A stretch of 64,000 nt of DNA, from the NCBI GenBank assembly GCA_965207475.1, contig OZ242278.1:372001-436000 (forward strand), in the 5' to 3' direction. The position numbers and the translations under genes were made by a program. Under the pieces are notes generated by a model. The model ran no database searches. It was not told where the DNA came from and was given only the letters and a program-made list of their open reading frames with translations. The stretch is from WTFY01 sp011523795. GTDB taxonomy: Bacteria; Pseudomonadota; Gammaproteobacteria; UBA4575. Shown here one piece after another: positions 26,031 through 35,221 of this stretch. Each line of letters starts with the position of its first letter. The first letter of the stretch is position 1.

Positions 26031-26408
26031 TCAGCTGACAACTTCTTGGGTATTCTCGGCGAGTGCCGCCAGAGCACAGAGAGATCGTACATGCCCCATT
26101 CTATGAGCCCCGATCTCCACTAGAGATGCAATTGCTGGACCAAGCGGCATATTGATCTCGTTTCTGATCATGTACTCCCTGATCATCACCTCGTAGATTT
26201 CAATCAACCCCCCGAACAGGAGATCCCGGTCAAGGGTCTTTCCGCTATTGTCACTTACCGATAGCAGATCGACCCGCCCTTCAGACTCCAGCGCCAGGCC
26301 GATTGCGAATCTAGCTAAGACATTGTTAGGAACTCCAGTGTGATTTTTTATGGTCTGAAACTGGTCAGACACACGCTTTGAAAGTGTGACGCTTGTCGGT
26401 AGGTACAT
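26031..26408 (-). CDS. dndE: DNA phosphorothioation protein DndE
   Basis: A 125-residue protein resembling DndE, a small DNA-binding component of the phosphorothioation machinery. The N-terminal YLPTSVTLSKRVSDQFQTIK followed by NHTGVPNNVLARFAIGLAL matches the family's (L/P)xxxxxSKxxxxxLxxLKxxTGxxxNxLxRxAxxxSL pattern. I chose the ATG at 26408, which overlaps the dndD stop as TAATG; a start 8 codons earlier would overlap dndD by 25 bp. It is the last gene of dndBCDE. Confidence 0.85.
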   Translation of the reverse strand: MYLPTSVTLSKRVSDQFQTIKNHTGVPNNVLARFAIGLALESEGRVDLLSVSDNSGKTLDRDLLFGGLIEIYEVMIREYMIRNEINMPLGPAIASLVEIGAHRMGHVRSLCALAALAENTQEVVS

Positions 26409-28405
26409 TACGCCGCTTCCTCTTGTCTCCAAAAGTAACCTTCACACCCGGATGTACTTTCCGTCTGCTGGTCGTAAACCAGTCGATAGGCATGGGAAAT
26501 GTGCTTTGAAAGCAACTGGTAGAACTTGTTGTCGATTTCGGTATCCGTAGACAGAATGATTACCTGCTGGCTGGCATTCGGAAAGTAGTGCTTAGCTAGT
26601 GTGGTGCGATGTTTCGAGTCAAGGCGCCCAAGCGGGGTATCAATGATGATAGGCAGACTGTGGCCTGAGGTTTTGGCAAGCGCCTGTAACACGGCAATCG
26701 CGTAGATCTGCTTTTCTCCCGCGGACAGGAAGTCCTTGCCGAGAACGTTTCCTTCTTCATCCATCATCGTGATTGCAAACGTCGCAGTATCAATTTGCGC
26801 ACTGATCCGGCTACTCTTCTTCCCTGACAGTTGGTGAAACGAGTGCATGAACTCCTCTTCAAGACGGTCAGCTCTGGCTTCGGTCGCTTTCTTTACATAG
26901 TCCTTCAGCAATCCTTTCGCATTGACTGCAAGCTCACAGCTGCGTTTCTTGTCTGCCACCGTCGCAAGCGCATTGTAATGATGCTGCAGCTTGCGTGTTG
27001 TTTCGATGATATCTCTCAGGTTACGTTTTCTCTCCTCCTTGAGCACCGCCAACCTGACCTTGAGTTCAGACACCTCAGCCGTTGTATTGCTAAGATCATT
27101 TACCTGGGATTTTAGAGTCTTTGTATCCGGGGCACGGGCCAGCTGCGTGTCTACCTCCTCTAACTCTGTCGTTACCGCCTCCAAGCGTTGCGTCAGTTTT
27201 CCTGTTGTCGTCGCAACATCTCTAAGGCTCGCTATCATATTTTGAATGGCCGCGGATGTTCCTTCACCGATATCATGGTTGAAATCCGAGGGTTCAGCCT
27301 GCTCAATATCGTCGAACGTATCACCGACAATTGCAAGGACCCTGTCTCTCTCCGAATCGCCAAGTCTAAGTTCACGAATCCGCTTTTTCAGCTCGGTGAG
27401 CCGTGGATGGGCCAAGCGATGTGCTTCATATAGGCTGCGCCGCTGCGATTCATCATGCAGGACTTCCGACAGTTTTGACAGGTACACGGGCGCAACACAC
27501 AACGGAAAACTGCCGCTGAATTGCATCCGAACCGCATCCTCCAGTTGGTTCTTTTCCTTCAGCAGTGCACGTTGTGTGACCTCATAGTTCTTTTTTGTTT
27601 CAGACCAGGCACCGCCCAAGGATTGAAGCTCTGCCTCCATTCGGTCCGCTTCCCCGGAACGCTCAATGTAGATCGTCCTTAGCTGTTCGTATTCTTCAAG
27701 TAGAGTTTTTCCCTTGGCTTCCAAGTCGTTCAGTCTAGTCTCAAGTCTGGTGATCTCATCTTTTGCAGCATTATCACCACCGGCTTTCTGATAATTGCGG
27801 ATAAGTACATTGAGATCAGAATTCAATCGATCTATCAGATTCAATCCAAGCAGTTTCTTGATCGCGTCCGTAATAGCCGCACCGGTCCGGTCTTCTGCAA
27901 GTGCCTTGATCTTTTCTCCATCGAAAAAAAAGAGATCTGATACACCGATTGGGATTAGTTCATTTAGGAAAGCCTGCGCCTGATCATTGGTAAGGTCGGT
28001 CATTTCCCTCCCATCCCGGGTGATACGCAGGGTCTCTTGGATTCCCCCGTCTTCTACTTCCCATTCACGGTCAACCGTATAGCGTGATATGACCCCCATT
28101 CTGGCGAATGTGAAGGTTAATCTCAGGGATGCCGAACTTGCCCTTGGGGTGGTCTTTCTTGACCTGTGGATGGCCTTCGCAAGGTAGGAGTGATAGGTCT
28201 TAGCCTGGGTGCCCATTCCCAAGCTCTGCCGACCGTAGAGCGTAATCAGCACTGCAGTCAGGATCGTGGTCTTGCCAGCGCCGTTCAATCCCCCGAAAAG
28301 TATGATTGGCCGGGTTTTTCCATACTTTTTCCTGGGTTCAAAATCAAATTCATGAACGCCTTGGAAGACTCGGAAATCGACGATCTTCAAACGCTCAAGA
28401 ATCAA
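26408..28405 (-). CDS. dndD: DNA phosphorothioation ATPase DndD
   Basis: A 665-residue SMC/Rad50-like ATPase. Walker A GGLNGAGKTT is at 38-47; a long coiled-coil middle (about 200-500, e.g. ITRLETRLNDLEAKGKTLLEEYEQLRT) separates it from the C-terminal signature LSAGEKQ and Walker B LPIIIDTPLGRLD. DndD is thought to provide the DNA nicking or ATP-driven step of replacing a non-bridging phosphate oxygen with sulfur. Its start overlaps the end of dndC (ATGA), so translation is coupled. Confidence 0.92.
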   Translation of the reverse strand: MILERLKIVDFRVFQGVHEFDFEPRKKYGKTRPIILFGGLNGAGKTTILTAVLITLYGRQSLGMGTQAKTYHSYLAKAIHRSRKTTPRASSASLRLTFTFARMGVISRYTVDREWEVEDGGIQETLRITRDGREMTDLTNDQAQAFLNELIPIGVSDLFFFDGEKIKALAEDRTGAAITDAIKKLLGLNLIDRLNSDLNVLIRNYQKAGGDNAAKDEITRLETRLNDLEAKGKTLLEEYEQLRTIYIERSGEADRMEAELQSLGGAWSETKKNYEVTQRALLKEKNQLEDAVRMQFSGSFPLCVAPVYLSKLSEVLHDESQRRSLYEAHRLAHPRLTELKKRIRELRLGDSERDRVLAIVGDTFDDIEQAEPSDFNHDIGEGTSAAIQNMIASLRDVATTTGKLTQRLEAVTTELEEVDTQLARAPDTKTLKSQVNDLSNTTAEVSELKVRLAVLKEERKRNLRDIIETTRKLQHHYNALATVADKKRSCELAVNAKGLLKDYVKKATEARADRLEEEFMHSFHQLSGKKSSRISAQIDTATFAITMMDEEGNVLGKDFLSAGEKQIYAIAVLQALAKTSGHSLPIIIDTPLGRLDSKHRTTLAKHYFPNASQQVIILSTDTEIDNKFYQLLSKHISHAYRLVYDQQTESTSGCEGYFWRQEEAA

Positions 28406-29931
28406 AGGTCGTACCTATCTATACTATCGTACTGGTTTTGCAGTTCCTGCAGCTTGTCCTGAAACGTGTCGGGACGCTTCTGTTCATGGTATCGTCTGGA
28501 AACGGCTTCCAGCGAATCCCAGTCCTGTTCGAGAACCTTTTCAAGTTCGCTAAGCAAGCCTTTTCGCCTCGCCAAGCTGGACTGAGCGATTTCCACATCC
28601 ATCAGTTTCATAATCATCTCTGCCGGCACATGATGCTTGGTTTCTAGTTCCTTCAGTATGCTCGTGTCCGACTTGGTAAATGCCCCAGCATCGTTTTCTA
28701 TCCACTGGATAGCTTCATCAGGATAGACCTCGGAGAAAATCCGTGGCAGGGAATCTTCCCAATCTGGCTCGTTGGGATCCCTGAGCCATTCCTTGCGAAT
28801 CAACTGCAGTTCTTCCCTCGATATCAGCTCCATTTCATGGCCGCCGGCACGGATGGATTTCTCGATTTCTAGCAACTCCTTCAACCACTCCCTGCGGTAT
28901 TTCAGCCAATACGGTCCCGGTATCAATTTTTTCTGAGTCGATTCTTTGTCCTTCGTGTCGAAAGTTACCCGTCCGCTTCGTCTCTTGTGGTTCCGATATT
29001 TAGACGCATCTTCTCCGTGTCTTGACTGGTGCAGTTTGTTCCTGAATTCAAGTAAGGGCTTCATCCAGTCAGCGCCTGATTCGATCAGGCCATGCAACGC
29101 CTTGTCCTCCGTTACCACCGTGCAGGTCCAGCAGCCGAACCGGGAGTTCCCGCAGGATGGCGTGCTTTTGTCGATGACTAAGGGACACTCCCCCTGGTTC
29201 GACCCCTTGTAAAGATCGAACAGCTCCCGGTTGCTGCCGCCCCAAGGACAGGGGCTACCCATCAGATACTCCCACACATCATCGGCAGACCAAGACTCCA
29301 CAGGCATGTAGGTGTAGGCGTTCGGTAACGTGGTATGTCGGCTAAGCAGCGAGCCCTTTATACGATGCCTGGCAATTACCTGTGCCCTAGAGGAACTTTC
29401 CTGCGACCGGGAACCCAAGGCAATGACAACCTCCCCAAACTCCATGACCCGTTCGGTGATGAACTCGCTGACCGGATTGATTTTCATCCTTTCCGTGCAC
29501 CATCGGAATGTTGTGCTCGGTGCCGGGTATCCCCGCCCGAGCAGATTCACCCAGAAAGTCTGATCCGACCTTGGGTACACGGAATGAGCACTCATCTTCA
29601 GACCGCGTCGTTTTGCAACAGTATTTATCGTCTTGATCACTCTCGCAACCTGATCCACCACGACCGGGGTTTCAACCAAGGTGTTTGAGGAAACCACGTA
29701 AACCGGTTTCTGCCTGAGTGATTCTTCCAGCCGCTCGATCGCGGCAAATACCAAGGAGAGCACAACCGTTGAATCCTTGCCTCCACTGAAACCGATGATC
29801 CAGGGGCGCGAATCGTTGAGATAGAGCATCTGTATTTCATCGATCAGATCAGCAAGAGGACGACCGGCGATTTCCAGATCCTTCAACATGGCATCGTGGG
29901 TTGGATACGGGAGTACTTCTTCAGTGCTCAT
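28402..29931 (-). CDS. dndC: DNA phosphorothioation sulfurtransferase DndC
   Basis: A 509-residue PAPS-reductase-like enzyme. The PP-loop FSGGKDST is at 48-55. The iron-sulfur cysteines cluster in PSCGNSRFGCWTCTV, with an upstream PCPWG, as in known DndC proteins. It takes sulfur from a cysteine desulfurase (DndA or a housekeeping IscS) and activates the DNA backbone. No dndA gene is present in this window, so a desulfurase elsewhere must serve. The gene overlaps dndB and dndD by 4 bp each. Confidence 0.94.
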   Translation of the reverse strand: MSTEEVLPYPTHDAMLKDLEIAGRPLADLIDEIQMLYLNDSRPWIIGFSGGKDSTVVLSLVFAAIERLEESLRQKPVYVVSSNTLVETPVVVDQVARVIKTINTVAKRRGLKMSAHSVYPRSDQTFWVNLLGRGYPAPSTTFRWCTERMKINPVSEFITERVMEFGEVVIALGSRSQESSSRAQVIARHRIKGSLLSRHTTLPNAYTYMPVESWSADDVWEYLMGSPCPWGGSNRELFDLYKGSNQGECPLVIDKSTPSCGNSRFGCWTCTVVTEDKALHGLIESGADWMKPLLEFRNKLHQSRHGEDASKYRNHKRRSGRVTFDTKDKESTQKKLIPGPYWLKYRREWLKELLEIEKSIRAGGHEMELISREELQLIRKEWLRDPNEPDWEDSLPRIFSEVYPDEAIQWIENDAGAFTKSDTSILKELETKHHVPAEMIMKLMDVEIAQSSLARRKGLLSELEKVLEQDWDSLEAVSRRYHEQKRPDTFQDKLQELQNQYDSIDRYDL

Positions 29932-31019
29932 GACAAGTAATTTTGCTCTTCACGTAATTCAGTCTCATTAAGTTCCAGACCCAGTTTCTGCTTTATCAAG
30001 TTGCCGGTAAGCAACACGTTCGTACGGGCCTTGCTGATTCTCCCATGCACCATGGCGCGACCCTCCCATTCTATGTTCTGACGCGCCCAATCAATTTTAT
30101 TGAGTTTCTTAAGCGACTTGCGCCAAGCATGCGGATGTCGAGACAGGAGATCTCTCCCCACCTGTCCAAGAGCCTGCAGTATAACCCCATGAGCGTGGAC
30201 GTACTGTTCACGCAACTCAGATGAACTGACCTTCTTTTCGAGCACATTGTTCCAGCCAGGCATGTTCTCTGCAACGCAGGTCCAAAACGCAACTGCCCGC
30301 TCTGTTTCTTCCCGGGATATAGTGTCTTTTCTGGAAGATTTTCCAAGTAGAGCTTTGCTGGCATTCTTGATGCTGCTGATCGTAAAAAGCTTGATACTTC
30401 TGTTCGAAATACTTGATTTTTCCAGCTCGGTTAATCTTCGGAACAAAGGGACATTGGTGACAAGGTGCCGCGCCAATTCGGAAGTCTGCTCCCGATGGTC
30501 GTATAAAGTGCTGATTGAGGGGCCAGGCCTGATGGCATACTTATTCAGATCAGTAAACATCTGCTGACTGCGTTTGAGTCCATCATCGATAAAAAACAGT
30601 ACCGAGATGTGATCATGCCCCAGTTCCGGCTCATGTTTTATGGCCTCTTCAACCGCAGCGCGGCGATGTTGACCATCATTGATCAGGATCTGGGCGTCCA
30701 TGGATATGGAGAGAGTCCCCATGTTTCGACCAGGGCCAGTGTCCTGAAATGGAGAGAAGTTCGCTTCGCCGTTTATGGACGCAGTTAAAGACGATAACGT
30801 ATAATTTGTTGGGTTATCCATCAGATATGAGGTGATATCAGGAACTCTGGAGCGATTCAGTGTTCTTTGGGCTCTGAGTTCTACCGGCACTTCATCCTCA
30901 TCAAAAACAAACAATTTGGGAATCAGGCGCAGTGGGCACATCGCTATGTAACAGATCCGGCCTGACTGTACACCGCGTACGGCAGGAAAACTGTTATAGA
31001 AGTCTTCGTGCATGCTCAT
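29928..31019 (-). CDS. dndB: DNA sulfur modification regulator DndB (DGQHR protein)
   Basis: A 363-residue protein with the DGQHR signature (ILINDGQHRRAA, residues 112-122) of the DndB family. DndB represses the dnd operon in characterised systems. It is the first gene of dndBCDE, and its start lies 76 bp from that of the divergent GIY-YIG gene. The intergenic segment contains a 7-bp inverted repeat that could be its operator. A second in-frame ATG two codons downstream is an equally possible start. Confidence 0.88.
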   Translation of the reverse strand: MSMHEDFYNSFPAVRGVQSGRICYIAMCPLRLIPKLFVFDEDEVPVELRAQRTLNRSRVPDITSYLMDNPTNYTLSSLTASINGEANFSPFQDTGPGRNMGTLSISMDAQILINDGQHRRAAVEEAIKHEPELGHDHISVLFFIDDGLKRSQQMFTDLNKYAIRPGPSISTLYDHREQTSELARHLVTNVPLFRRLTELEKSSISNRSIKLFTISSIKNASKALLGKSSRKDTISREETERAVAFWTCVAENMPGWNNVLEKKVSSSELREQYVHAHGVILQALGQVGRDLLSRHPHAWRKSLKKLNKIDWARQNIEWEGRAMVHGRISKARTNVLLTGNLIKQKLGLELNETELREEQNYLS

Positions 31020-31046
31020 ATCAGTGGACGGTATAGAAAAAATAAT

Positions 31047-31068
31047 TGGAAGTCAATTTTAACTTCCA
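31047..31068. promoter_or_regulatory. Inverted repeat between divergent dndB and GIY-YIG genes (possible operator)
   Basis: TGGAAGT (31047-31053) and ACTTCCA (31062-31068) form a perfect 7-bp inverted repeat around an 8-bp AT-rich spacer, with half-site centres 15 bp apart. It sits 28 bp upstream of dndB and 26 bp upstream of the GIY-YIG gene, where it could control both directions. Binding by DndB is a guess from known DndB autoregulation. Confidence 0.4.
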
Positions 31069-31094
31069 TCATAGCGCGAAGAGAGACCCGTTTT

Positions 31095-31712
31095 ATGGAG
31101 TTCAAGAGCTACGATCATACCGAGATTCCCGACGAACCAGGAATCTATGCGTTCAGGGCGGTAATCGCAACTCCTGCATGTGTGGGACTGATCGGAAACA
31201 GCGGTTTCGACGTTGATTCCTTATCAACAGCAAGAAAAAAGATCTTGGAACGCTTGCTGGAAATTGACCATTGGCTTTCCGAGCGACAGATGACAGGTAA
31301 AGCCATGGAACAAGAAAAAGCCCAGCATCTTGCAAAAATTCTTCATCTTCACATTGAAGAAAAAATCACATTGGAAGCGGAAGAACTGAGTAAGCGTCTC
31401 GATAAAGTCGATGATCAGAACATATTCCAGTTAGCAAAATTGCTGAATCTGGTCACCCTAGCCTTACCGCCCCTTTACGTCGGTATTACTGTGGACCAAA
31501 CATTGTCTGCTAGGTACAAACAACACCGACTCGACTTTGAAACGAAACGTGCCGGGAGCTTTGGTGGCCGTATTACCCAAACTGGAATTCGCTGGACAGA
31601 CCTAGACTTTTCCGCTATCTGCCTGTCTACATCGATGATAGACAGAAATAATATGGAGTTTGCAGAATATATTCTTCACTCATTAGGCAAGCCCCTCTTC
31701 TCTCATTCTTAA
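31095..31712 (+). CDS. GIY-YIG-like nuclease associated with dnd genes
   Basis: A 205-residue protein with a split GIY-YIG pattern. GIY is at 16-18 (DEPGIYAFRA), YVG at 128-130 (PPLYVGIT), followed by R140, H144 and a likely metal-binding E188 in NMEFAEYIL. The two strands are separated by a helical insert of about 105 residues, much longer than usual. The ATG at 31095 is chosen because the GIY motif should be close to the N-terminus. It is the first gene of a three-gene plus-strand operon, divergent from dndB. A nuclease role, perhaps restriction of unmodified DNA, is inferred. Confidence 0.6.
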   Translation: MEFKSYDHTEIPDEPGIYAFRAVIATPACVGLIGNSGFDVDSLSTARKKILERLLEIDHWLSERQMTGKAMEQEKAQHLAKILHLHIEEKITLEAEELSKRLDKVDDQNIFQLAKLLNLVTLALPPLYVGITVDQTLSARYKQHRLDFETKRAGSFGGRITQTGIRWTDLDFSAICLSTSMIDRNNMEFAEYILHSLGKPLFSHS

Positions 31713-31725
31713 AGGAACCAATGAC

Positions 31726-33780
31726 ATGACCCGAAGACGCAACCAACCACAACTCTACCTTGAAAAGAAAACAGGTGTTTTCTCACGGTTTATCACACCG
31801 ACCTCTATCGTGATTGAATGCATACTTACCAGCTTCGATATACATGAACTGAAGTGGCTTTCCTATGCGAAAGATATTACTTCAGAACGTGACTTTGACC
31901 TTCTGATCCAAAGAGATATAGATGAGAGACGAGCGAAAAAAGATATCAGTGAATACATAGTCAGTCCCGAAAATAGAACAAAAAAACCTGTATTCCTCCC
32001 TCCCCTGATAGCGGCAGTAGTTCCTGTGGATGATAAAGCGAAAATCAAAACATACTACCCAGAATCAGAATTTAAAGAGGATAAAGATGAGGTGGGTAAG
32101 CTCTATCACAGGACATGGGCTCCGTATTTTCAAGTAACTTTTTATGACAATGATGAAGGTGGGTTGCCTTTGTTTAAGGGCACAAACGATAGTGAGCTCA
32201 AGGAGAATCCACTGGTTTCACCGAGTCAAGTGGACATTGGAATCACGCTCTCCAGAACCCCCGGGGCAAAACTGGTAGTTATTGATGGTCAACATCGCTT
32301 GTTCGCCTTGGATAGCCTAAGGAAACAGGAGCAATATTTCGATGCAGTGAAAGACCTCCTGATTCCCGTACTGATTGTCTATGCACCAAACTCCGAGGAC
32401 GGCTCAGAACCCGAAGTACCCACTGTTCCCGATGTCTTCAGAGCACTATTTGTTGATGTCAATGACAACGCGCATAAAGTGAGCGGACACTTTGTTATTC
32501 TGTTATCGGACAATACTTTAGGAAGCATGATCTGCCGCTCGTTTTGTGATCAGGTTCTAAATGATTACGGGGCGGAGGGCTTAGCTCAGATTGAATGGAA
32601 CACCAGAAATGATAAAGAATCGAAAACCATCACCAAGGATTTCACGCTGACAAGCATAGGTGTAATTGATGAACTGCTACATTCTTTTTTCAAGCAGACC
32701 AAGTATCAAGATTTACTACGCTACATGTTGAAGCTGGAACATGAAAACTTTGACTTCGGGCAGGATGATGCGGGTAATTCAAAACCTGAACCAAAGGGCT
32801 TTCCCTGGCAAAGTTTTTCTTATGAACACAAGAAAAAACTTCGCAAACAGGTTCAGACGCATATCGTTCCGTGTTTGATTGAGATCTTCTTCAATTCAAA
32901 ACAATATGGGGCTGTAAAGACAGTGTTCGATCAAATTTATGAGCAAGTCATAAACAAAGTGATTAATGATCGATCCTCTGAATATCAAACCGCAGCGACA
33001 ATGGTCAGTAGATATTTACTAGAGAACATACCTTACGTTGGTCCAGATTCGCAGGATTTAATGAAAAGCTTCAATCAGAAATTCAATGATCTTTTCGAAG
33101 AAAAATGCTCCTCGATTATTCGTAATAACGTATACCAAAAGGGAATGTTGGCTGCATGGATTGAGGTTCAGCATATCGGAAAGAGGTTAAACCTTGACCC
33201 CATACATACGACTAAAGGGTTCGTTGAACTACTGGATGAATCTATCAAGAGCAAATTATTTGCTAATGATGCCAACCATTTGTACCTGCAGGATTCTGTC
33301 TATGATAACGTCAAAATAAAACCCACAGTGGCGTGTCGACATCAGATCTGTCGACTGACACTGGCTTTATTGGGGAAGCAAAGCGTACGTAAAAAGGTTA
33401 TAGCAATAGTCGAGGGTTTGGATAATGGGTTAGATAGAAAAGACTTTGAAAAACGGCTTGAAGAATTGGGCGTAAAGTCAGTGGCTCAATTTCTAGGACA
33501 GCTAAAGAAAGAGAAAATATCCAAATTTGAGAAGTCTTTCCGTGCTGATACAAGTTTGGCTGAGGGAGTAAGAGAAAAACTGATAGATCTGTATAACGAA
33601 AAAGAAAAAGCAAAAAAGGAAAAAATCACCAATAGCAGTGTTGAGATTCCAGAAACTTTTGACAGACTGGTCGAGGAGCAAATAAAAAGCGACTTTGAAA
33701 TGGCACAAACAAATCTTGAGCGTATCACAGGGTTTTATACCACTGGAGAATCTGAAACAGAGGATGTTGAAGAGGACTGA
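31726..33780 (+). CDS. Large DGQHR-domain protein (DndB-like)
   Basis: A 684-residue protein with the DGQHR signature in KLVVIDGQHRLFAL (residues 183-195), shared with DndB but in a protein nearly twice as long. The N-terminal 200 residues are the DGQHR/ParB-like domain; the remaining 480 are mostly helical and charged, ending in an acidic tail (ETEDVEED). An AAAGGAA ribosome-binding site precedes the ATG at 31726, 13 bp after the GIY-YIG stop. It may sense or bind modified DNA, or regulate the adjacent nuclease. Confidence 0.65.
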   Translation: MTRRRNQPQLYLEKKTGVFSRFITPTSIVIECILTSFDIHELKWLSYAKDITSERDFDLLIQRDIDERRAKKDISEYIVSPENRTKKPVFLPPLIAAVVPVDDKAKIKTYYPESEFKEDKDEVGKLYHRTWAPYFQVTFYDNDEGGLPLFKGTNDSELKENPLVSPSQVDIGITLSRTPGAKLVVIDGQHRLFALDSLRKQEQYFDAVKDLLIPVLIVYAPNSEDGSEPEVPTVPDVFRALFVDVNDNAHKVSGHFVILLSDNTLGSMICRSFCDQVLNDYGAEGLAQIEWNTRNDKESKTITKDFTLTSIGVIDELLHSFFKQTKYQDLLRYMLKLEHENFDFGQDDAGNSKPEPKGFPWQSFSYEHKKKLRKQVQTHIVPCLIEIFFNSKQYGAVKTVFDQIYEQVINKVINDRSSEYQTAATMVSRYLLENIPYVGPDSQDLMKSFNQKFNDLFEEKCSSIIRNNVYQKGMLAAWIEVQHIGKRLNLDPIHTTKGFVELLDESIKSKLFANDANHLYLQDSVYDNVKIKPTVACRHQICRLTLALLGKQSVRKKVIAIVEGLDNGLDRKDFEKRLEELGVKSVAQFLGQLKKEKISKFEKSFRADTSLAEGVREKLIDLYNEKEKAKKEKITNSSVEIPETFDRLVEEQIKSDFEMAQTNLERITGFYTTGESETEDVEED

Positions 33781-33785
33781 ACCAC

Positions 33786-35075
33786 GTGCGAATACATGTC
33801 CTCGACAGTACTCGTTTTGCAGATACAGATGACCTCTTTACCGAAGTACTGTCTCGTATAGAACAAGCTCCAATTAACCTGCTCGTACTTGTTGAACCTA
33901 AACTAGATTGTGAGTCTCTCATCGGGAAACTGAGAGACCTCGGAATCTTGACCCGACTTATTGTCGGGGATCAGACATCCCCTTTTTGTAAGCGCCCCAG
34001 CATTATCGATTTGATGCTTGGTTCACAGGGTATCTCAAGTTATGAAATCTGGGTTAATGATCAGGAGCCGCAAGAATTGGTCATTGACCAGGAGTTCTTG
34101 AATCTGCTTGATCGTCTCAAAGCATCTGCAACTCATGGTCGTACTGATATTCAGAAACATCTGTTGTCTGATCTATCGAGGTTTTTCCAGAAGCCTCACG
34201 AATCCATGGACGTTTCGGTAAGGTTCTTCGAATCACAATACAATGTCCTGGATCAGTTACTGGAGGAAATATTCCGTAGCAACGGAATTGCGAGTTCAAA
34301 TGAGTTACGAGGGTTAGTACGCAATTCCAAAGATATGACACCTTTGTATGAATTCAGTTTTATTGTTAATCAGTGCAATAGAAGATTGCCTACTCTGAAA
34401 GCCCACTCCCCGACCGTTGCGCTGAAACTTGAAGAAATAAAACGAGCCTACTCCATGGCTTATGACGCCCATGGTAATGAGGGTGAGTGGCTGGATCCGA
34501 ATAGAGCGGCATCTTGCTTGATTTGGATAGCTGCTTTTCTTGCCATCTACGCCCAAGGAAGGTTAGCTGAGCATCAATCTTTTTCTGCATTTCTCGCAAC
34601 TTTTCGGACGCTTGAACTGATTTCCCACGCACTACTGCTAAAAACTGAATTAATTGAGTTTCGAAGACACAGAAATAATATGGTCTTAGCACTTGCTGAA
34701 GATGGGAGCAGACTTACAGCATTCGGTACGGCATGGGAATTGTGCAGACGGAAACTGAAACAAAGGAATACTTGCACAGAAAATCAGTTAGAACTGCTGG
34801 ATGAAATTATTGAATTTAGAAACAATTTGCTTCTGGTCCATGGACTGAGGTACGTGAACAAACAACTAGCCCACAAGTATTTGGAAGCGGTCCTCAGATA
34901 CGCAATTGATGTGGAAAGCAAGGTAGACCGCTCACTAAAGTTTGGACCTAAATTCGCACTTTTTAAATCTGTACACTGTTATGACGTGGCAGCTATGGCT
35001 ATTGAATCCGTCAAGGAATCTTTATCTATTCAGGGGCCATTTGAGGTAGCCATTGAATCGAGATCAGATATCTGA
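33786..35075 (+). CDS. Unknown protein with C-terminal HEPN-like motif, third gene of the dnd-linked operon
   Basis: A 429-residue protein starting at a GTG codon 5 bp after the previous stop, so translation is coupled. The first 100 residues alternate strands and helices (NLLVLVEPKL, LTRLIVGDQ), suggesting a small alpha/beta domain. The middle is helical. Near the end, IIEFRNNLLLVHGL contains R345 and H352 in an R-x6-H spacing that fits HEPN ribonuclease motifs. An alpha/beta sensor followed by a HEPN effector is a layout known from Csm6/Csx1-like proteins, but I see no specific CARF signature. The function is unknown. Confidence 0.5.
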   Translation: MRIHVLDSTRFADTDDLFTEVLSRIEQAPINLLVLVEPKLDCESLIGKLRDLGILTRLIVGDQTSPFCKRPSIIDLMLGSQGISSYEIWVNDQEPQELVIDQEFLNLLDRLKASATHGRTDIQKHLLSDLSRFFQKPHESMDVSVRFFESQYNVLDQLLEEIFRSNGIASSNELRGLVRNSKDMTPLYEFSFIVNQCNRRLPTLKAHSPTVALKLEEIKRAYSMAYDAHGNEGEWLDPNRAASCLIWIAAFLAIYAQGRLAEHQSFSAFLATFRTLELISHALLLKTELIEFRRHRNNMVLALAEDGSRLTAFGTAWELCRRKLKQRNTCTENQLELLDEIIEFRNNLLLVHGLRYVNKQLAHKYLEAVLRYAIDVESKVDRSLKFGPKFALFKSVHCYDVAAMAIESVKESLSIQGPFEVAIESRSDI

Positions 35076-35221
35076 AAAAAGAATTCCTGACTATGACTTT
35101 CATGTGGAGCCCCAACAGTTACCCAGCACTCACTTTCTTCACAGAAAGCTGAACGTGCCTCACCCTGCCCCGGTCAATCTAACTGCAGTATGGACTACGC
35201 AGTTGGTACCCAAACTATTTG

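Noticed and set aside
26031..26432. Longer DndE start at 26432
   Set aside because: It would overlap dndD by 25 bp and add eight residues not seen in the family. The TAATG overlap at 26408 is the better start.
33786..35075. Calling the third gene of the dnd-linked operon a CARF-HEPN (Csm6-like) protein
   Set aside because: The layout is suggestive but no specific CARF motif is visible, so only the HEPN-like motif is reported.
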